NCBI GenBank assembly: GCA_037176705.1
Contig: CM073898.1
Coordinates: forward strand, 26,148,488 to 26,212,487
Source of the DNA: Molossus alvarezi
Taxonomy: Eukaryota; Chordata; Mammalia; Chiroptera; Molossidae
Direction of reading: 5' to 3'
DNA: 64,000 nt
A program made the translations under genes and the position numbers. The stretch's first letter is position 1. Every line of letters begins with the position of its first letter. The notes beneath the pieces are model-generated. The model was not told where the DNA came from, did no database searches, and saw only the letters and a list, made by a program, of their open reading frames with translations. Of the stretch, positions 1-12,200 are shown in pieces.

Positions 1-131
1 ATAAAACTTAGCATCTTAGTAATTTTTAAGTGTATAGGTGAGTAGTGTTAAGTACATTTAAATTGTTGTGCAACCTATTTCTAAAACTCATTTTGCAAAA
101 CTAGAACTCTATACACATTAAAAAACAGCTT
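1..131. other. No feature seen
   Basis: AT-rich sequence at the window edge. No repeat or coding signal is recognised. Confidence 0.4.
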
Positions 132-175
132 CTCGGTCAGTATAGCTTAACCATTGAGCTACATCGGCCGGGTGA
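132..175 (-). repeat. VES-type SINE head fragment
   Basis: The end 'ccattgagctacatcggccggg' region resembles the minus-strand tRNA-like head of VES SINEs elsewhere in the window (for example 21790-21833). Only about 45 bases are present and it is diverged, so the assignment is tentative. Confidence 0.4.
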
Positions 176-183
176 GACCTGGA

Positions 184-424
184 TTTTAATTTTTTTGGGT
201 ATATCCAGAATTAGAATTGCTGGATTGTATGGTAGTTCTATTTTAAGGTATTGAGTATCCATATTGTTTTCCATAACAACTGCACCATTTTACATTCCCA
301 CTAACAATGTACTAACAGTGCAGAAGGGTTGCCAATGTTCTTTACTGTCCTTACCGACGTTTGTTATTTTCTGTTAGATTTTTCGTTTCTTTTCTTTTAC
401 TTTTTTGATGGTAGCCATCCTAAT
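184..424 (-). mobile_element. Old L1 3' ORF2 fragment
   Basis: Read on the minus strand this matches the end of L1 ORF2: a 'gtgggaatgtaaaatggtgca'-like block, 'tatggaaaacaa', then a stretch matching 'ttctggatatacccaa'. The same segment is recognisable in the younger copies at 9590-9680 and 20270-20330. It is truncated at both ends and non-coding. The 99-codon plus-strand frame at 329-628 only overlaps it. Confidence 0.65.
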
Positions 425-508
425 GACATGAAATGCAGAATCTACATTTTAACTGGATCTGCAGGTGATCATCTTTGGTTACAGTTTGAGAAGCTGCTCT
501 ACTGTCCA
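425..508 (+). mobile_element. MER20-like hAT DNA transposon fragment
   Basis: The order 'gcagaatctacattttaac', 'tgcaggtgatc', 'cagtttgagaagctgct' follows the 3' part of MER20-type non-autonomous hAT elements. It is short and diverged, with no coding capacity. Confidence 0.5.
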
Positions 509-1339
509 GGCTACTTCTCCGGCTGGCGCACTGTGCATTCTCTTACATTTTGTAGCATTGACTATGGTGATATATTCTCCAGGTTTACTTGGTTTTCCAG
601 TTTTCTACAAATAACCATTACGGCTTGAGCCTGTTTAACCTCTGCTCTTTGTACTATTGCTCATTGGCAACTTTGGTGAAAAGCGCTATCTGGGTTCAGA
701 TATAGAAGGTCTTAAACCAGGGGCAGCTGAGTACTCCCTCCTGAAGTCCCATGGAGTCCAATCTCTACAAGGACACCGAATAAACGAAATAGCCCTAGTA
801 GCCCAAAGTAATGAAAAGGAAGCCCAATCTTCACCTTACAGTCACCAGATAATATTAAAAAGCAATCAGGACCAGAACACCCAGCCCTCCAATTTTCTGC
901 TCTCCAGTTCTCTCGTTTCACAATGCTCTGGAGCCTGTTGTACTCCTCCTCCTCCTCCCACTCTCTCTCACCCCTTCCCCTACTCTTCTCTACTCTTCTT
1001 GGTATATCTGCCCAGTCTCTCTTCATAAGCAGAATCCCTCATTAGGTCTTTATCTTTTCATTCTCCACGACTGTATCCCCCAAGTCCTAGAACTGTCTGG
1101 GAAAGTGGGATACTTCTCTGAGGGCCAGAGAAAGGCCAGTGGGCAGAGTGAGGCAACATTTTTCTTTCTTTGTGGTAGTAAGAGCCTGGAAACTCTGATG
1201 TGTTAATGGCTGGCTTGTACATTTGATGCCTCAACTGGACTATGAGTTCGTTGAGGACTCCATGTATATCTGCCATCATGGTCTGGTTTCTTATTCATAG
1301 TATGTGTGAAACTGACTTCTTAGTGACCTAATCTAGGTA
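509..1339. other. Unassigned non-coding stretch
   Basis: No gene found. The 123-codon plus frame (657-1028) and 104-codon minus frame (712-1026) overlap on opposite strands and match nothing I recognise. The CT-rich run at 945-1020 produces low-complexity peptide on both strands. Around 1215-1290, 'ggactatgagttcgttgagg' recalls the L2 3' end, but weakly. Confidence 0.4.
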
Positions 1340-2145
1340 TAGGGGAGGAACAAAGTTATTTTTTCTCTACCTGCCTAGGTTCTCTGGCTAGGACTGTGCA
1401 AATTGGACTGACAGATTAGCAAGAGAAAAACAGTTTGTTAACATGTGCACTGTGCATATACACGGGGATGCTCAGAGATGAGTAACTCAAAAATGTGGTT
1501 AAAGCTTGGGCTTATGTAGCATCTTTTTTTCTTTTTTATTGACTTTAGAGAGAGGAAGGGAGAGGGGGAGAGAGAGAGAGATAGAAACATCAATGAGAGA
1601 GAACATCGACTGGCCACCTCCTGCATGCCCCTCACTGGGAACTCAGCCCGCAACCTGGGCATGTGCCCTGACCAGGAATTGAACCTGCAACTTCTTGGTG
1701 GATGGGTCGATGCTCAATTACTGAGCCACACTGGCTGGGCTTAGATAGCATCTTAAAGAAAGGACAATACATTTTTAGAAAAGTGATAAGGCAAAGGAAA
1801 GGTACTTTGAGTTTCTAGGGTGGCAAATTGGGGAGAGGTAAATACACATACAGGAAAACTAATGGAAGATAAGGTCTAGTTAGTAAAGTGTATTATGTAG
1901 ATTCCTTTGGTGCTGTCTCCATGCTGAGGGTCTAGAGTTATCTCCAATGACTAATTTTTGTCTTTTCTGGGAGAGCAGGGAGCCAGGGACACCATTACAA
2001 ATTTACATCCTGCTTTTAGGCAGATAGGGGAAGGGCAGAAAACTTTTCTTGTATCTGCTTCTTCTCAATTGTCTTTAGCTCATAATAACAAATGTGTCAA
2101 AGTGGCATATTTTAGGGTGACATATCCTGCTACTCTTCACAGATA
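1340..2145. mobile_element. Possible old LTR split by a VES SINE
   Basis: The blocks on either side of the SINE at 1526-1738 appear to belong to one older unit. The left block has 'ctgcctaggttctctggcta' and 'gcatatacacggggatgctc'. The right block has 'gacagtacattt'-like sequence and ends near 'gtggcatattttagggtg'. The style is that of mammalian ERVL LTRs, but I cannot name a family or define the ends. A 62-codon frame at 1958-2146 is judged to be chance. Confidence 0.3.
1526..1738 (-). mobile_element. VES SINE (type B)
   Basis: A tRNA-derived bat SINE on the minus strand. Its head ('gcccagccagtgtggctcag' on the minus strand) lies at 1719-1738, the GA/CT-rich body at 1547-1585 and the T-rich (A-tail) end near 1526. 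It is flanked by imperfect 16-bp duplications, 'gcttatgtagcatctt' at 1510-1525 and 'gcttagatagcatctt' at 1739-1754 (14/16 match). It carries the 'tctaaagtcaataaaa' tail of type B. The 74-codon frame at 1438-1662 is a by-product. Confidence 0.9.
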
Positions 2146-3266
2146 ACCTGGGTTCCAGGTGTTGATTATGTTGCCAGCACTGTAAAAGAGTCCCCAAATG
2201 GTCTGGATTCACCCCTTCTTCCTCATGCCTCAAATGTAAAACTTCCCGAGGGCCTTAGTTGCTCTTGTAGCCTCTGGCACGTAGCTGACATTCTCATCGA
2301 TGCTTGTTTGTGACCCAGAGCTGGATGGATCCTCTTTCTTATTCATAAATAGTGTATTCAAATTGATTCATCACTCTACACCCCTGCTCCTAACGACAGA
2401 TGGCAGCTTATCCTTGTCTTTCCTGCTTTTGAACATTGACTTTAATCTGTGGGTTGAACATTAAGGAAAATGTACTGACTGTCTCCACAGCATATGTGTG
2501 GCCTTCTCCTGTGGTCCTCAGAAAGCTGGACCTAGAAAAGAACTTTAATATTCACCAACAGTGTAAGCTGTAAATATCACACTGTTTGCCTAACTTGTAA
2601 CATTAATCTTTCTATGGTTCTGGGCATAAAATAATAAGGGAAATACCACAACTTACTATAGCAAGTCAATGGGCTGATAAGATGGATGCTGTTATGTTTC
2701 AAAATTGTGCCAAGTTTACGTTGATAAAGTGACTTTCTTCTGGGAATCTGAAATACATTGCTTATGGTTCTAATCCTGTGTGACTTTGACTTTGTCTTAG
2801 ATTTACATAAAACAGGAAATTGGCCCAATGTGGCCTCATTCATCTTCATAACTCCTCTACTGGTGGAATTTATAGTGAGTGTAGTGTTATTACTCTTTCA
2901 CTAGTGAGGTCTAGAGAGCTTAAGCCTTCAGTCAAACTAGCAAATTCTGTATTGGCTCCAGAACCAAGAGAAAAAGAATGGGTCTCTGGCTATATCGACA
3001 TTAAAAAAGAAACTTAAAAAATTGCTGTTGTGTGGTGGGAATGAGGACATTTTTTATATCAAAGGCAGTTGAGTCTCACAGACTGAATCTATTCAGGGCT
3101 GTTGGACAGAATTGACTTGTCGGTCCCACAAAACAACTGGTCAATTCAGCCTAATCACCACTTTGATAGATTAAAAAACAACAACAACTTAGTATATTTT
3201 ATTGATCTATCAAATTGACTGCATGTGGACCAACATCATGTGAAAGGTTACAATCAAGTTACCTTT
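2146..3266. other. Unassigned non-coding stretch
   Basis: AT-rich sequence with frames of at most 90 codons and no recognisable domain. No young repeat is visible. Confidence 0.4.
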
Positions 3267-3280
3267 TCTAATAGCCTTTT

Positions 3281-3962
3281 AAAATATTTTATTTTATATA
3301 TTTGATTTATTTTTTTTATTATCTTCTTTATGATTTTCTTTTTTTAATTTTATTTTTACTGTTGACACATTTCCTCCCCTTTGCCCACCTCCACCAAGCG
3401 CCCACCCCCTTTCCTTTTCGCCATCACCACAACTGTTTTCTGTGTCTATATGTTATACATATGTGTTCTTTGGCTAATCCTTTCAATTTCTTTTATCCAG
3501 TCCCCATCCCTACCCTGACAGCTGTCTGTCTGTTGCATGTAACCACGCCTCTGTTCCTATTTTGTTCGTCAGTTTATTTTGTTCATTAGAGTCTATATAT
3601 AAGTGGTATTTGTCTTTCTCTGACTGGCTTATTTCATTTGGGATAATAAACTCTAGGTTCATCCATGCTGTCTCAGTACATAAGATTTCCTTCTTTTATA
3701 CGGCTGTATAGTATTCCATTGGAACTGCCTTTGACCCAGTGATTCCACTTCTGGGAATATATTCTAAGAATCCTGAAAAACAAATTTGAAAGACTATATG
3801 CACCCTTATGCCCATTGCAGCATTTATAATAATTAAGATCTAAAAACAGTCCAAGTAAGTGCCCATCAGTAGATGAGTGGATTAAAAAAAGCTATGGTAC
3901 ATTTACACAATGGAATACTATGTGGCTGTAAAAAAAGAAAAGAAAGAAAGAAAGAAGAAAAA
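3281..3962 (-). mobile_element. Twin-primed (5'-inverted) truncated L1
   Basis: 3281-3720 is an L1 3' end on the minus strand: 3' UTR with a T-rich start, then the ORF2 tail. 3721-3962 is adjoining ORF2 sequence on the plus strand, running from 'tttgacccagtgattccac' to 'cacaatggaatactatgtgg'. Both arms contain the 'ggaatactat' segment, so they meet at overlapping L1 positions in opposite orientation. Flanks 'tctaatagcctttt' (3267-3280) and 'tctaataccctttg' (3963-3976) match 12/14 and look like the target-site duplication. The structure is that produced by twin priming during L1 integration. Confidence 0.7.
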
Positions 3963-3976
3963 TCTAATACCCTTTG

Positions 3977-6559
3977 AGAAAAATAATCAGACTCTAAATT
4001 CTTATTCTTGGGCATTTATTAAATAGCAAAGGTCCAAATATCCCCAACTTCTTTTTTCCATATTCATTGACTATGATATGAATTTTGACATGGTCCATAT
4101 TTCTGTTAGGAATTTTGTTTAACTATTAGTGTAGGAGACCTGAAATAGTAATACATATACAAGATAGAATTTAATTTTCTCACATTTAAAGGAAGCATGG
4201 AGAATTGATGTAGCTCAGAGGTAGGACATGGAGGTGTCCTTGCCAATATTTTAGGCTTATTAGAATAAATAAAAACACAATTTGCATAATAAATGAATAC
4301 TAGAGGGTAAGAGTTATGTCAATTTTCTCCAGTACAGACAACTTTAGGAAGAGTATAAACAACAGAAGTCACTGAATAAGACTTTGATAATCCACTACCA
4401 TGCTCTAAGATCCATCTGTTCACTGCACATGTTAAGCAAGTGAGTTAAATGGTGACAAAATAGAAATCACAACTCAATTACTTTTCTTTGATGATGACAC
4501 TGATTTCAAGAATTCCCTTAAAAATGTACCAATGCTATTGGTTTACTATTTTGTTAGGAAGGTGCATTCCCAGTAGTGCTTACTTTGGGTCAGGAAGCCA
4601 ATTTGAGATTCTGGTATTTACTGGATTTATCCATTCAAACGAATTCAGAAATGGGGGGAAATAACCAGAGGCTGGATTAAGAGAAACTTTATGCCCATCA
4701 TGAGATGGACTTGGACTCAAACTCCATTTATCACTGGATCCCTCTAGAAAAGGTTCTTCTCTGGGTGGGGTTGGGTTGGGGGAGCAGTGATGTTCTGGGT
4801 CCCCAGGGATTAGCACAAATTCAAGGCCATGCGCAAAAAACCATGAAAGGTATAGGTGTTTCCCTTTCTTTAATCCACAATTACCTTGCTAAATGTATGC
4901 AGGTACTTTTGGTGTATTGGGTAGAGGGAGATATTCATAGTTTCCTATGATGTCAATTCCTCAAGGTTTCTCCCTTTCATTCCCTGGATTGAGAGTCTGG
5001 TTATTGGAAGACAGGCCAGGACTCTCTAGTGATGAATTAAGTTAGGGATGATGAGTTAAGTCTAGTTCACCAGACTTAGAATTTTTTCAATTATGCAGGT
5101 CAGGTACATCCTTTGTAGGCTGCAAATCTAGTTCAGTTTTAGGAGTACCTTGATCAGTTAGACACTACTAAATGATCCCTACGAGTCAAGTAATTCTGCT
5201 ATTATAATAACCACATCCACTCTGCTTATAGCTGTGAATCCTACTGTTTAGTGCCTGCCCCTCTGAGTATCCATCAAACCTGCTGAAATCAGGGAATCAA
5301 TTTCAATACCAGTATCTCCTGCCTTCATCCCCAGAGTACAGAAAAAATTCACCAAAGTAATCTTCAAGGATTCTGGTTCTCCCTTCATCAATGTTTTCTT
5401 AATACCTCAGGAAAGGGAGTGTGCTCTAGGCTTGCTTTTGGTCTATGTTAGATGTAGTATATAATAAATCCATTCCAACATTCTTATCTCTCCAAGTCTC
5501 CGCAGTCTTGGCATTTCAACTTTCTTCCGGAACAGGCTACCGCGAAATCCAGGTTTAAGTCAACCAACCAAATTAACAATGAGCTGAAGCTAAGTAGAAT
5601 GAATCCAGAATCTTTGGTTAGTGTATTTATACCAATAATTTGGCACAAAAAATTATATTTCTGGTGGAATACTGAATATATTCTCTAGGTTTGGCCAATA
5701 TTAATTTCAGCAAAATCTTGCAATTCTTTTGGCATGTGAATCTTTTCCTTCCATGTTTGACTTTTTAAATTGGCCCCTATGGGCATGCTGGGTCTGGAGC
5801 TAGTTATAAATTTGGAGGGAAACTAGAATTTCTGTGTAAATGTAACTAACTGCCTTAAATGAGGTAATTATAAAGTCTTCAAGTGGAACAGACAGGCATC
5901 TTCAGACAGGAGGGGAAGGACTGCTTCTTTTGAGAAGGAAGGTGCAATGAGGTTTGAGAGTACCCAGAGTCACTTAGGTCCTCCCAAATACCTGCGTTCC
6001 AATTCTTGTAGCCCCCTCTTTCCCAAATAATGCCCAGACTTTCATAGAAGATGTCTACTTAGGACATGAATTCAACTTCTGAAATCCGGCTCTGATTCTG
6101 TTTTTGTTTGTCCATTGCAGCCCTGTGACTATAAAAGATTTAAAAATTCTTTTAGGAGACTCCTATGAACTTCCTGTTTCTCTAATAATACTTAGGTCTG
6201 AGAATTTAAATTCTCTAGTCTGTTCTTTTCTTTTTAAAAGCTCAGTGATGCTAATAGGGACAGTCATCCCAACCCACACTTCTTGAATTCCTTAGTTCCA
6301 CTTAATGGTGTTTATGGGGAAACAATCAAAAGCAAAGTCAAAACTTTGGCTTTAGTAGACTCCTTATTCCAAATGACAAAAGATAATAATTTAAGTTACT
6401 GTTTTGCCACCTCATATGCCAGGGATTATTAGTGTCTCCTCATTTAATGATACCCAACCACTCACTCACTTCAAACCCAATCTGGTCAGATAGCCAACCT
6501 AAGGTTCCATGTCCTTGAAGTCTGTTGTTTGCCAGCACTTACTGTCTAGTTTCTGTATT
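3977..6559. other. Unassigned non-coding stretch
   Basis: About 2.6 kb of AT-rich sequence without recognisable genes or young repeats. The overlapping 78- and 81-codon frames near 4580-4950 lie on opposite strands and have no family resemblance. A short G-rich run, 'gggtggggttgggttggggg', occurs at 4763-4782. Confidence 0.4.
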
Positions 6560-6960
6560 GATCAGAGTTCCTTAATAGCAGTCAATGAATTTACTCTGGT
6601 TACTTTAAGCAGAAAGGAATTTATTAAGGGATAAAGGAATTAAAGAATCAATACAAAGTCTGAAGAAAACAGACTCAAGGTGAGCTTCCAGGAATAACCC
6701 CACCATGCACTTCCACATTCCAAAACGACTTTCTAAGAGAGCGACAGCATCTGCTGTGATCTGGAAGCCACCACACTACCGGTTCCAGTTCGTGCTAGAA
6801 ATACGAGTGCCTCATGTTCACATATCCCGTGTGACCTGGTTCTGAATCAGTCTAAAATGGGTGCTGCTTGGTGGAATCACAATCATTCTCGGCACCTAGC
6901 ACAAAGACGACTGGGAAGTACAAATGTTTATTTATTTGTTGTTGAGAAGACAGGATATAC
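6560..6960. repeat. Old interspersed repeat, family not named
   Basis: Blocks 'actttaagcagaaaggaatt', 'gactcaaggtgagcttccag', 'gtgacctggttctgaatcag' and 'gcacctagcacaaagacgac' recur in diverged form at 14881-15240. The layout suggests an ancient mammalian dispersed repeat. I cannot name the family. Confidence 0.4.
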
Positions 6961-7010
6961 AGAATGGGGAAGTATCAAAATGCTGAGAAGGTGTTCAAAA
7001 TGTTTTTGGA

Positions 7011-7283
7011 GCCCTGGCCAGTTTGGCTCAGCGGTTAGAGCGTAGGCCTGCGGTCTGGAGAGACCCAGGTTCGGTTCCCGCTAAGGGCACGTACTTCGGT
7101 TGCAGTTTGTCCCCGGCCCTGGTTGGTCGTGTGGGTGGCAGCCGCTCGATGTGTCCCTTCACGTCGATGTTTCTCTCTCTCTCTCTCTCTCTTCCTCTCT
7201 CTCCCTCCCACTCTATCTGTCCAAAAAATGGAAAAATATCCTTGGGTGAGGATAAAAAACAACAACAACAACAAAAAACAAAA
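7011..7283 (+). mobile_element. VES SINE (type A), complete
   Basis: The tRNA-like head starts 'gccctggccagtttggctca'. It has a pol III A-box-like motif, 'tggctcagcgg' (7024-7034), and a B-box-like motif, 'ggttcggttcc' (7068-7078). The CT-rich body is followed by 'tccttgggtgaggataaa' and an (AAC)n-rich tail. A perfect 15-bp target-site duplication, 'caaaatgtttttgga', lies at 6996-7010 and 7284-7298. Frames of 97-113 codons here derive from the SINE and are not genes. Confidence 0.95.
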
Positions 7284-7402
7284 CAAAATGTTTTTGGACA
7301 TCTGGTAAAATGTTAGGGAATAGAAAAGTTGAGAGCAATAGCAATTTACTTTTGGGGTTGGGTGGGAGGGCCACAATTATTTATTATTTTCTAGTACTTT
7401 AT

Positions 7403-7442
7403 ATGCGTATTAGTCTGGGCTCTCCAGAGAAACAAATCAATA

Positions 7443-7496
<54 letters not shown>

Positions 7497-7873
7497 TTTA
7501 CTGTAAGAAATTGTCTCATGTAATTTTGGATGCCAAGAGGTCTCAAAAACCTATAGTCGGTAATCTGGAGATTCAGGAGGGCTAATGGTATAGTTCTAGT
7601 CCAAGTCCAAGTCTGAAGGCAGGAGAAGACCAAAGCCCCAGCTTAAGACAGTTAGGCAAAGAGAAAAAATTCTTTCTTACCCAGCCTATTCAGGCCTTCA
7701 AGGGATTGAATGAGCTCCACCCACTTAGGGGAAGGTAATATGCTTTACTCAGGCTATGAATTCAAATGCTAGCTAATCTCATCCAGAAGCACACTCACAG
7801 ACACCCACCCCAAAATAACATTTAACCAAGTATCTGAGCATGCCATGACCCCGGCAAATTAACCACCGCAGTA
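7403..7873 (-). mobile_element. MLT2-type ERVL LTR
   Basis: Known MLT2 landmarks appear in reverse order: 'ctctccagagaaacaaatca' near 7420, 'gagattcaggagggctaatg' near 7567, 'attcaggccttcaaggga' near 7688, 'ggtaatatgctttactcagg', 'aatctcatccagaagcacac', and a terminus resembling the reverse of 'ggttaatttgc'. It appears to be a solo LTR. It is a very old endogenous-retrovirus relic without coding capacity, expanded internally by a TC microsatellite. Confidence 0.8.
7446..7493 (+). repeat. (TC)24 microsatellite
   Basis: An uninterrupted TC dinucleotide tract of 48 bases within the MLT2 LTR, where such LTRs normally carry a short TA/GA-rich stretch. The 80- and 91-codon Ser/Leu or Arg/Glu frames crossing it are artefacts. 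Confidence 0.97.
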
Positions 7874-8914
7874 TATAACCTACTTAAAAAAAAATATATC
7901 AAAGAATACATTTTCGGGGCGGGGGGTGGGGAGTATGAGATACACAAAAATATTTTGCAGCAACTATGAATAACTGATGGCCACGACAAAATATAATCCC
8001 TTTACTTAAGATTTTGATTGAGTTTAAGTGCAAATGCCTGTGGAAGGAGGAGTTTTTTAAGTTGCTGTCAATCATTTGTATCTTGCTTTGCAGGAGAATG
8101 AGTAGTTTTTGAATGGAGTTTGAAGAGAGAATTTAGTCCAGGTGTTGAGGGGTGGCAGGGTTGAGAGCACCACTTGGGAGTCTGAGAGCTCTATGACAGA
8201 TTTCCACTCCTTCACATTTTGGGTGGAACTGCTCTCTTAGCACCTGCCTGATATTTTTCTTCTTTTTCTTTTTTCATCTTAAGGGATATTGAAATTTGCA
8301 GGTGCCTAGTAGATTATTTCCAATTTGTTATGTATATATCAATATGCTCAGTTTTCATTTTTTAATATACATGGCAGGACTCTGAATTAAAACCCACTCT
8401 TCCAACCTCTCTTTTTGGTTCTTCGGGCATTAGTTCACACAGTCTGAAAGCACAGGTTGGGCTATATACTTCATTATCTGCTGCTATTTATTTCAGTCTT
8501 GGATTGGTGGAGCCAATGAGCAGAAATTGCACAAGGGAACTTTCTCCAAACCTAAAGTTTATGAATAATGCATAATTCTCTGTGACTCATCAAAAGCAAT
8601 GGTAAACAAAACCCCAACATTTGGCCACCCCCTCAGCAATCCACACAGGGTGGTCCCACCCCTTACAAACTGTGAACAGCAATATTTGAAGGTAGCAATG
8701 GAAATGAGTGGTGCTGGTTTATCTTTAGCATCACCCATATGTTTATTGGCACACAGTTAAGTCAGAAAAGTGAGCGTAAGCACAGAGAATAAGGTGTCCC
8801 AACTCAAAGGTATCCAGAATCAGTGGAAATGGTAGGACCATTCCCTACCCCACCTCATGCAGGTGCTCCTTCCCTAATCTTTTCCCAGTTAATATATTGA
8901 AAGCAACACTAACT
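7874..8914. other. Unassigned non-coding stretch
   Basis: No reading frame above 60 codons. A G-rich run occurs at 7916-7932. No repeat family is recognised. Confidence 0.4.
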
Positions 8915-9013
8915 TTATCTTTGGGCAGTCCTGGGTTCAAATCCAGCCTCTGCTACCTATGAGCTATATGTCCTTAGGCAAGTTTTTTAACTTTTCTTTT
9001 CTCATTTTAGTTT
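8915..9013 (+). repeat. MIR SINE, left part (interrupted by L1)
   Basis: 'ctgggttcaaatccagcctc' and 'tgtccttaggcaagtttttt' are the MIR core in the plus orientation. The element resumes after the L1 at 14812. Its last 13 bases, 'ctcattttagttt', form the left target-site duplication of that L1. Confidence 0.7.
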
Positions 9014-9220
9014 CTTTTTATTATTATTATTAATTTATTTTTGATACAGATGTTTCTGCTTGTTCCCCCACAGTCACCCTCCTTCCTACCCCACCCCCCG
9101 CCAAGCATTGTTGTCTATGTCCATTGGTTACACACATATGCATGTAAGTTCTTTGTTTTATCTCATCCCTGCCCCCCTCACTTTATCTCTGAAGTTTGTC
9201 AGTCTGAATTATACTCCTTT

Positions 9221-12200
9221 CTATGTCTCTGGGTCTGTTTTGGTCATTAGCTTTTTCTGTTTATTATATTCCACAAATAAGTGATTCCTGTGGTATTTGC
9301 CTTTCTCTGATTGGCTTATTTCGCTTAGCATAATACTCTCCAGGTCCCTCCATGTCATCTCAAAGGATAAGAGATCTTTCTTTCTTTCAGCTGCATAATA
9401 TTCCATTGTGTATATGTACCACAGCTTTTTGATCCACTCATCTATTGATGGACACTTGAGCTGTTTCCACATCTTAGCAATTGTAAATAGTGCTGCTATG
9501 AACATGGGGGTACATATATTCTTTCTGATTGGTGCTTCAGGCTTCTTAGAATATATTCCTAGAAGTGGGATCAATGGGTCAAATGGCAGTTCAATTTTTA
9601 ATTTTTTGAGGAAACACCACAGTGTTTTCCATAGTGGCTGCACCAGTCTGCATTCCCACCAGCAGTGTACTAGAGCCCTTTTCTCCATACCCTCGCCAGC
9701 ACTTGTTGTTTGATGATTGGTTGATGGCGGCCATTCTGACAGGTGTGAGGTGATACCTCATAGTTGTTTTAACTTGTATCTCTCTGATGATTAGTGACAT
9801 TCAGCATTTTTTCATATGTCTCTTTTTAGAGAGTTATCTATTTAAATCCTCTGCTCATTATTTAATTGGGTTCTTTGTCTTCCTTTTATTTAGTTGTATG
9901 AGTACTCTATATATTTTGGAAATTAACCCCTTATCTGATGTATCATTGGCAATTATGCTCTCCCATATAGTGGGTTCCCTTTTCATTTTGATGATTGTAT
10001 CTTTTGCTGTGCAGAAACTCTTTAGTTTGATGTAGTCCCATGTGTTCATTTTTTCCTTTGTTTCTCTTGCCTTAGGTGTTGTATCAGTGAAAATTCTGCT
10101 GTGTGTGATGTCTGAAATTTTGTTGCCTACATTTTCTTCTAGGATTTTTATGGATTCATGGGTAACATGTAAGTCTTTTATTGAGTTTATTCTTGTGTAT
10201 GGTGTAAGTTGGTGGTCTAGTTTTATTTTTATTTTTTTGCATGTAGCTGTCCAGTTTTCCCAGCACCATTTATTAAAGAGGCTGTCTTTATTCCACTTTT
10301 GCCAAATATTAGTTGAGCATAATGTCTTGAGTCTATTTCTGGGTTCTCTATTCTGTTCCATTGATCTGTATGCCTGTTCTTGTGCCAGTACCAGGCTGTT
10401 TTGATTATAATGGCTTTCTAGTATAACCTGATATCCAGTATTGTGATCCCTCCTACTTTGTTCTTCTTTTTCAAAATTTCTGTGGCTATTCAGGGTCTTT
10501 TTGGTTCCACATGAACTTTTGAGGTGTTTGTTCTAGGTCTGTGAAATATGTCATTGGTATTTTAATGGGGATTGCATTGAATCTATAGATTGCTTTGGGT
10601 AGTATGGACATTTTAATGATGTTAATTCTTCCAATCCATGAACAAAGTACATACTTCCACTTTTTTATATCTTCCTCTATTTCTTTTTTCAGTGTCCTCT
10701 AGTTTTCTGTAAATAGGTCCTATATTTCATTGGTTAAGTTTCTTTCTAGGTATCTTAACTTTTTTTTTTACCACAATAGTAAATGGGATTGTTTTTTAAG
10801 TTTCTCTTTCTGTGAGTTCATTATTACTGTATTAGAATGCTGTCAATTTTTTGATGTTAATTTTGTATCCTGCTACTTTGCCAAATTTGTTTATTACATC
10901 TAGTAGATTTTTTATGAAGTCTTTAAGGTTTTCTGTGTACAATACATGTCATCTGCGAATAATGACAGTGTCACTTCCTCCTTTCCAATTTGGATCTCTT
11001 TTATTTTTTCTTCTTGTCTGATTGCTGTGGCTAAGGCTTCTTGTACTATGTTAAATAAGAGTGGGGAGAGAGGGCATCCCTGTCTTGTTCCTGTTCTTTA
11101 GGGAAATGCTTTTAGGTTTTGCCCATTGAGTATGATGTTGGCTATATGTTTTTCATATATGGCCTTTATTATGTCGAGATATGATCCCTCTCTTCCCACA
11201 TTGCTGAGCGTTTTTATCACAAATGGGTGCTGGATTTTGTCGAATGCTTTTTCAGCATCTATTGATATGATCATGTAGTTTTTATTTTGTTTATGTAGTT
11301 TATCGCATTTATTGATTTGCGAATATTGTACCAGCCTTGCATCCCTGGGATGAATCCCACTTGGTCATGGTGAATAATTTTTTTTAATGTATTGCTGGAT
11401 TCAATTTACTAGTATTTTGTTCAGGATTTTGGCATCTATGTTCATCAGGGATATTGGCCAGTAGTTTTCTTTCTTTGTAGTGTCTTTATCTGGTTTTGGA
11501 ATTAGAATTATGCTGGCCTCATAAAACAAGTTTGGAAATCTTCCTTCTTGAATTTTTTGGAATTGTTTGAGGAGAATGGGTGTTAGTTCTTCTTTGAATG
11601 TTCAGTAAAACTTCCCCATGAAGCCATCAGGCCCGGGCTTTTATTCGCTGGGAGGTTCTTGATTACATCTTCAGTTTCCTTAGTTTTTATTGGTCTGTTC
11701 AAGTTTTCTGTTTCTTCCAGGTTCAATTTTGGGAGAATATGTGTTTCTAGAAATTTGTCCATTTCGCCTTGATTGCCCAATTTATTGGTGTTTAATTGTT
11801 CATAATATTTGTTAATGATCCTTTGCATTTCTGTGGTGTCAGTTGTTACTTCTCTTTCATTTCTGATTCTGTTTATTTGGGTCCTCTCTCTTTGTTTCTT
11901 GTTGAGGCTAGCTAAGGGTCCATCAATTTTGTTTATCTTTTCAAAGAACCAGCTCTTTGTTTCATTGATTGTTTGAATTGTTTTTTTTTTGTTTGTTTGT
12001 TTCTATGTCATTTATTTCTGCTCTGATCTTTACTATTTCTTTCCTTCTACTTGCTCTGGGGTTTTCTTTTTGTTTGCTTTCTAGTTCTTTAAGCTGTGAG
12101 GTTAGATAGTCAATTAGAAATTTTTCTTGTTTCCTGAGGTAGGCCTGCAGTGCTATGAATTTCCCTCTCAGGACTGCTTTTGCTGTGTCCCATAGATTTT

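Noticed and set aside
7013..7080. Possible tRNA gene with A and B boxes
   Set aside because: It is the tRNA-derived head of a SINE. It lacks a complete cloverleaf and is repeated across the window with duplications and A tails.
9408..9713. Plus-strand frames within 9.0-14.2 kb (up to 135 codons)
   Set aside because: They are antisense shadows of the minus-strand L1 ORFs.
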